A DNA stretch of 64,000 bases from Limnanthes douglasii subsp. nivea (Eukaryota > Streptophyta > Magnoliopsida > Brassicales > Limnanthaceae): assembly GCA_036936605.1 (NCBI GenBank), contig JAUPFV010000001.1, positions 322,426,250 to 322,490,249 of the forward strand. Direction: 5' to 3'. A program made the translations under genes and the position numbers. Position 1 is the stretch's first letter. The number at the start of each line of letters is the position of its first letter. The notes beneath the pieces were generated by a model. That model was not told where the DNA came from and ran no database searches. It saw only the letters and a list, made by a program, of their open reading frames with translations. This document shows positions 59,093 to 64,000 of the stretch, in pieces.

Positions 59093-59586
59093 ATTATGAA
59101 TTATCTTTTTATGTTATCTGAACTAAAGTCCTTGGAAGGCCAAGGCATTTCTGTAATTGTGTCCGGCATTTTATCCGGATAGATCTTTTGTTCTTTCTGA
59201 TAATTTTGAAGTCATTGGAAGGCCAAGGCACTTAGGTTATTTTAATGAATATCTTTGTTTTGCACAACTCTTGCATTCTTTCATAGTTTGTTTCAATTTT
59301 GGTGGCTAGTGTTTAAATAGCCCTTAGTTATTTCATAAATATTCTAAAGCGAGAGTGTTTAAATTCTCCGATGACAAATGTTTAAGTAGTCATCCTTCCT
59401 TTAACTCAATCCGGATGGTGTGACAAAAACAAAGTAAGAACACTTCGAATTTTTTTCAAGAAGGCATCAAATCTTATAAAAAATCCCAGACACCTCATTA
59501 AAACCTCCCCGAGCCACCAGGGTAGGAAAGAGTATGCCCCCAAATATTTACATGGATTTTTAAACAAGTAAATATTTACATAACTT
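59093..59586. other. Convergent spacer of element 4 with two hairpins
   Basis: CCTTGGAAGGCCAAGG at 59130-59145 and CATTGGAAGGCCAAGG at 59213-59228, 83 bp apart. The first is about 38 bp after the antisense gene stop. The conserved post-pol stretch lies at about 59500-59586. Confidence 0.75.
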
Positions 59587-61791
59587 CTATTCCAAGTACA
59601 TCCGGAGATGCTCAATATTCCAAGGGTGATTCAAAACCCTTCCATCCTTGTCTTCTAGCCAATACATTCCAGGTTTAATCCTTTCAATGACCATATAAGG
59701 TCCTTCCCAAGTTGGGGCCAGCTTGCTGAGCAGCTTTTCTTTAGTGTGTAAGAAGACTTTCCTCAACACCTTGTCCCCCGGCTGGAAATCTCTTCTCTTA
59801 ACTCTAGAAGCAAACCTGGTTCTCATCAAACCCTGATAGTGTGCAGCTCTAAGGTGAGCTTTAACTCGTCTTTCCTCTATTAGGTCAAGCTAACCTCTGA
59901 TTGCCACTTCGTTAGCGTGTTCAGAGAAGTTGTGAACTCGAAATGAAGGGAGGGTTGCTTCTATGGGAGCTATTGCATCCATCCCATAGACCAAAGAAAA
60001 GGGTGACTCTTGTGTTGCAGCCCGAGGTGTAGTCCGGTAGGCCCACAAAACCTCTTGTAAATAGCTAGGCCATTTCCCAGCAGCCCATTCCAAATTCTTC
60101 TTTAAACCGGACAGTATAGTTCTGTTAGCCACTTCAACCTGACCATTTGCTTGTGGGTGGAAAGGTGAATAGAAACAATGTTGTATACCCCTTGAGGCAC
60201 AGAAACTCTCCATTTCCTTGTTGTCGAACTGTGGCCCATTGTCTGTCGTTATCTTTTGTGGAACACCAAATCTGCAACAGATATTGGATAAAATAAATTT
60301 TATGACAGCTTTTGATGTAGTTCCTGTCAGTGGGGCTGCTTTAATCCACTTCGAAAAATAATCAATATCAACAATTATAGTTCTGCGTCCTCTGGAGGCC
60401 ATAGGAAGAGGTCCCACCAAATCCAACCCCCATCGCGCAAAAGGTATAGGCTCAGAAATTGACTCTAAAGGGATGGCTGGGACATGAATTTCGTTGCTAT
60501 ATCTCTGGCATGGATCACACCTTCTCACCAGCTCCTTAGCATCTTGCATTATAGAGGGCCAGTAATAGCAAGCTAGTAAAACTCTCCTTGTTAGAGCCCT
60601 GAATCCACAGTGAGCTGATCCCTCACCATCATATAATTCGGAGAGGACTACTTGAGACTCATCATTTCCCAAACATCGCAGAAGAGGATTACTGTAAGAC
60701 TTTTTATACAAAACGTCTCTCAGTATGATAAAACCACGAGCCTTGTGCTTCATCTTTCTTGCTAGTGATTTATCCAGAGGCAAGATGCCATCGGAGAGAT
60801 ACTGCGGGAGAGGAAATCTCCAATCTTGAGGTTGTTTCATCTGTACATCGAAAATTTCTTCCTCATTGCACACATTGAGTTGAATGGAAGGGCATTCCAG
60901 CACATAGATCCAAGGATATGACTTAGTGTATGCTATGGTTGCCAAGGAATTTGCTAGTTCATTCTCTGTTCGGGGTATATGTTCATAAACAACGCTCTTG
61001 AACTTAAGTGCCTCGTTTTTAAAAAGAAGTAAGTACTTCACTAGTTGCTCTTTTTTTGCCTCAGATTGACCTTGCGCATGGTGGATAAGAAGCTGGGAGT
61101 CACTCATCAGCTTGACCCTTTTGGCCCCACAAATATAAGCTAACTTTAAACCAACTATAGCTGCTTCATATTCGGACTCATTATTGGAAGATCTGAAAGC
61201 AAAACATATAGCCTGATACATCTTGTCACTATATGGAGAAGCGAAGCACACCCCTGCACCACATCCCATGGTACTTGATCCACCATTTGTCCGGACGATC
61301 CAGACCTTTTTGTCTTTCATTTCAGTAGTTCGCTCCGTATCCCTATCAGAGTGGAATTCAACTAAAAAATCAGCCACAGCTTGGGCTTTGATTGCTGTTC
61401 GAGGAGCAAAATCAATATCGAAGTCCCCCAATTCTACTGACCACTTAGTCATTCTACTTGAAATGTCTGCCTTTTGGAGAACATTTTTCAAGGGAAAAGA
61501 TGTCCGGACGATAATAAGATGAGCCTGAAAATAAGGCCTCATCTTCCTTACAGCAATTACCAAGGCTAACGCTAATTTTTCGAGTTTCAAATAACGTTTT
61601 ACTGCATCTATCAAGCTCTTGCTGATGTAGTACACCGTATGGGGGTAATTATCCACCTCGCTTACCAATACAGCACTGATGGCACAACTTGAAACTGCCA
61701 AGTATACGAAGAGTGTCTCTCCATCAACAGGTTTAAACAAAGTCTTGGGGGAGGAAAGATGTTTCTTAATCTCATTGAAGGCCTTATCACA
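59587..61791 (-). pseudogene. pol: RNase H, second RNase H and integrase of element 4
   Basis: Read leftwards from the TAG at 61792-61794: FKPVDGETLFVYLAVSSCAI (first RNase H region), VRTNGGSSTMGCGAG (second), then the integrase zinc region (AHCGFRALTRR... CDPCQRY). The core follows with GLDLVGPLP, TTDNGPQFD and GQVEVANR, all three acidic residues present. A TAG at 59890-59892 cuts the C-terminal part (LRAAHYQGLMR... WEGPYMV), which ends RMYLE at 59587. At the second RNase H the start reads TNGG where element 1 has TDGG, so the first catalytic Asp is Asn. Otherwise the 61740-59890 frame is the longest intact pol stretch in the window. Confidence 0.88.
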
Positions 61792-63378
61792 CTATGAAGT
61801 CCAATCAAATCCCTTCGCACCCTTTAAAGTTTGAAAAAATGGGGCACATCTGTCTGAAGACCTTGAGATGAATCGATTTAAAGCAGCCAACCTCCCAGTC
61901 AACCGTTGTACTTCTTTAACATTCCGAGGAGGCTCCATTTGGAATAGAGAATTAAGCTGGTCCGGATCGGGCTGTATCCCTTGCTCACTTATTATATAAC
62001 CTAGGAATTTCCCGGACTGCACTCCGAACACACATTTCTCTGGAGTTAGCATTAAATTCACTTTTACTAAGTTAGCAAAAGTTTCTTGGAGGTCCGTCAA
62101 GTGTAGTTGTACATCCACACTTTTCACCATCATGTCATCAATGTATACTTCCATATTTCTTCCAATCTGATCAGCAAGGGCTTTGTTCACCAATCTCTGA
62201 TAAGTAGCCCCGACATTTTTCAATCCGAATGGCATCACCTTGTAGCAATGAAGACCCCTGTCAGTGACAAACGTGGTATGCTCCTGATCATTCGGATCTA
62301 CTTGAATCTGATTGTACCTGGAGAAAGCATCCATGAAGGATAGTAGCTTATTCCCAGAGGTGGAATCTACCAACTGATCAATCCGGGGAACTGGATATAA
62401 ATCTTTTGGGCAAGCCCTATTGAGATCTGTGAAGTCAATGCACATACGCCACTTGTCATTTTTCTTTTTCACCAAGACCGGATTGGCAGTAGGAACTGTC
62501 ATAGTATCCCCTCCGAAAATTGTAAGTGACTCAAAAAACTTAATAAGCCCGGAGACTATTTTACAACGTTCCTCAATGGCACCCACTCTATTTCGAGTTG
62601 GATCAGGATCCAAGTATACTGATTCTACATCAAATCTCTCGATTATAACCATAGCCCCCTCCGGAGCAGCATTGCTTGGACCAACCCGATGAGCATTATC
62701 AGGTCTATTTCCTCCTCTTCTTTTGACATATGCCCCCAGCTTTCCTCTTTCAATTAAGTTCTGAACTTCTTGTTTCAAGGCTATGCAATCATCAGTGGTA
62801 TGGCCAGTATCATTATGGTACTGACAGAAAGAATTGTTACGATGTTCTCTAGGAGATTGCAGTGCGGCCGACCTTCTATAGTGTACTTCTTCCTTTGTTT
62901 TGTCATAAATGATGGCCACACTTTCTTTTAACTCTGCGAACCACTCCGGTTGAACCCAAGGCCCTCTCTTATTTCTAGATTGTTGACTCTGGGCAGGCGC
63001 AGCTGGCTGAGATTGAGCTTTAGCCCTGTTGTGCCCTTGTCCGGCCTCCCTTGCCTTGTTCCCGGACTGATTTTGATTGGGGTTTGGTGCAACCGGGGCA
63101 GACCTCACCTGCATGTGCACCCTAGTTTTCTTTGTTTCATCAATGTTGATTTTCTTTCCGACTTGATTCAGAAAACCTCCCCAAGTCATGGCTTTCTTTC
63201 TGGTCACAGAATCGGCCAAATTTCCAAGGTTTAAACCCTGCCTCAAAGATGCTATTGCTACTTGCTCGAAGCAATCAGCCAACCCATTTTTTGTGTTTAC
63301 AAAACGACTTATGTATTCTTTCAATGATTCGTTTGGTTCTTGGGCACAATGGATTATTGTGTCCCCATTTCCCTTCAA
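61792..63378 (-). pseudogene. pol: Natural in-frame Gag-RT fusion of element 4 (protease deleted)
   Basis: One 528-codon frame on the minus strand. The first 296 or so codons are the second half of Gag (GNGDTIIHCAQEPNESL, zinc-like CQYHNDTGHTTDDC, LTIFGGDTMTVPTA). At 62490-62486 it passes directly into RT at NPVLVKKKNDKWRMCIDF, then FMDAFSRYNQI and the catalytic YIDDM near 62150. Compared with element 1, about 990 bp are missing: the whole protease, the gag-pro stop and the start of RT. The junction ACTGC is present at both original sites, so a 5-bp microhomology deletion is likely. The frame ends at TAG (61792-61794), where element 1 has a Gln codon. Upstream it begins after a TAA at 63379-63381, so no initiation codon of its own is evident. 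Confidence 0.85.
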
Positions 63379-64000
63379 TTATTTACTCCCAACAAACTGC
63401 CTTCGAAAGGCCACCCAAAAGGTATCAAAATTTCTGATGCAGCCTTGAGGTAGGCTGTTATACCACTTCAGAGCACTCCCCGTAAAGGATTGGGAGAATT
63501 CTCTACAGAGTAACTTGTCTCATCATCAAAATTTATCATAAAGTTTTTAAATTGCTCCAAGTGGTTGTCCGGATCTTTGCTGCCATCGTATTTCTCCATT
63601 TTGGTGCTATCGAACCTCTTAAGGAGGTGTCCGGACAGAATCTTGGAAGGCAACGGAGACTGTCTCCAATTCCGGCCATGACTAAACACAGTATTCTCAT
63701 TAGGAGTTGCAAAGATACATGGTTCATCGTGGAAGACAAAAGGATCCACCAGCATCCGGTCTACATGCCTCCGGCTGTGAGATGATCCTTTGCCTATATT
63801 CCTCTTCAATTTCCCATGTCTATCCCTTTTTCTTGCATACTTTTTAATCAACTTTTGCTTCTTTTTGGATCGGCCCTCATCGCTGCTGGAGGATAAGGAC
63901 TCTTTAACTCCATCCTCGTCCGAGGAGCTACCAGAAGACTCTGAGTCTGAGTCAGAACTCTCCACTGGCTTAGACCGGTGAGACTTTTTGGAGCTAGCAT
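63379..64000 (-). pseudogene. gag: N-terminal Gag part of element 4, cut by window edge
   Basis: The Ser-rich N-terminal region (SSDSDSESSGSSSDEDG) and the first part of the Gag core (STKMEKYDGSKDPDNHLEQF) are read from the right edge to about 63515. There a small deletion within the FDDDD region shifts the frame. The rest of the core (ALKWYNSLPQGCI...) runs in the frame of the downstream ORF down to TAA 63379-63381. The true start lies beyond 64000. Confidence 0.85.

Larger units (their letters stand above)
55632..64000 (-). mobile_element. Element 4: Tat-like LTR retrotransposon, close relative of element 1, 5' end outside window
   Basis: Minus-strand copy: 3' LTR at 55632-56038, antisense gene now on the plus strand (56483-59092), then integrase, RNase H, RT and gag running rightwards to the window edge. 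Protein identity to element 1 is high along pol. The target duplication candidate next to the LTR is ATAAC (55627-55631). The protease and RT N-terminus are deleted. Stops occur at 59890-59892, 61792-61794 and 63379-63381, and gag has a small deletion near 63515. Confidence 0.93.

Overview
The window is nuclear DNA of a flowering plant, probably a eudicot. The one recognisable host gene is a chloroplast-type N-acetylglutamate kinase (13949-14980, minus) with a transit-like N-terminus. Everything else I can identify is plant repeat DNA: four Tat/Retand-like Ty3/gypsy LTR retrotransposons, an L1-type LINE split in two, a second LINE tail, a Mutator-like (MULE) fossil, a hAT fossil and a small noncoding LTR element. 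I cannot name the species.

Layout: (1) 1-10355, element 1, plus strand. It is nearly complete, its 5' LTR is cut by the window edge, and the two LTRs show 6 mismatches in the 303 bp I could compare. (2) 10356-16000, host DNA with the NAGK gene. (3) 16000-29060, an L1 LINE on the minus strand, interrupted by element 2 (17527-25225), which has 325-bp LTRs (5 mismatches) and perfect GGTTC target duplications. Element 2 lost most of reverse transcriptase, all RNase H and all integrase. (4) 29400-47000, a MULE-derived region full of minisatellites built on a GATGCGAGAC-like motif, into which old element 3 (37049-46882) inserted. (5) 47000-55626, AT-rich relics: a LINE tail at 48.4-48.9 kb and a hAT transposase fossil at 50.2-53.7 kb carrying a 1186-bp TRIM-like element with perfect AGTAC target duplications. 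(6) 55632-64000, element 4, minus strand, a close relative of element 1 whose 5' end lies beyond the window.

The most notable system is shared by all four Ty3/gypsy elements. Between integrase and the 3' LTR each carries a gene on the opposite strand to gag-pol. In elements 1, 2 and 4 it has a TATA box about 90-105 bp before its ATG. All four have an intron at the same place, a conserved globular core and, where preserved, a coiled coil with an acidic tail. The convergent ends of this gene and pol are separated by repeated hairpins (elements 1, 3, 4) or tandem arrays (elements 2, 3). In addition, elements 1-3 end Gag-Pro with a stop codon at the same aligned position and in the same frame as the downstream pol, in a context resembling the leaky UAG-CAR-YYA stop. 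Together these suggest a retrotransposon with recoded Gag-Pro/Pol output and an independently promoted, spliced accessory protein. Every copy here is damaged by stops, frameshifts or deletions, so function is inferred from conservation, not from an intact copy.
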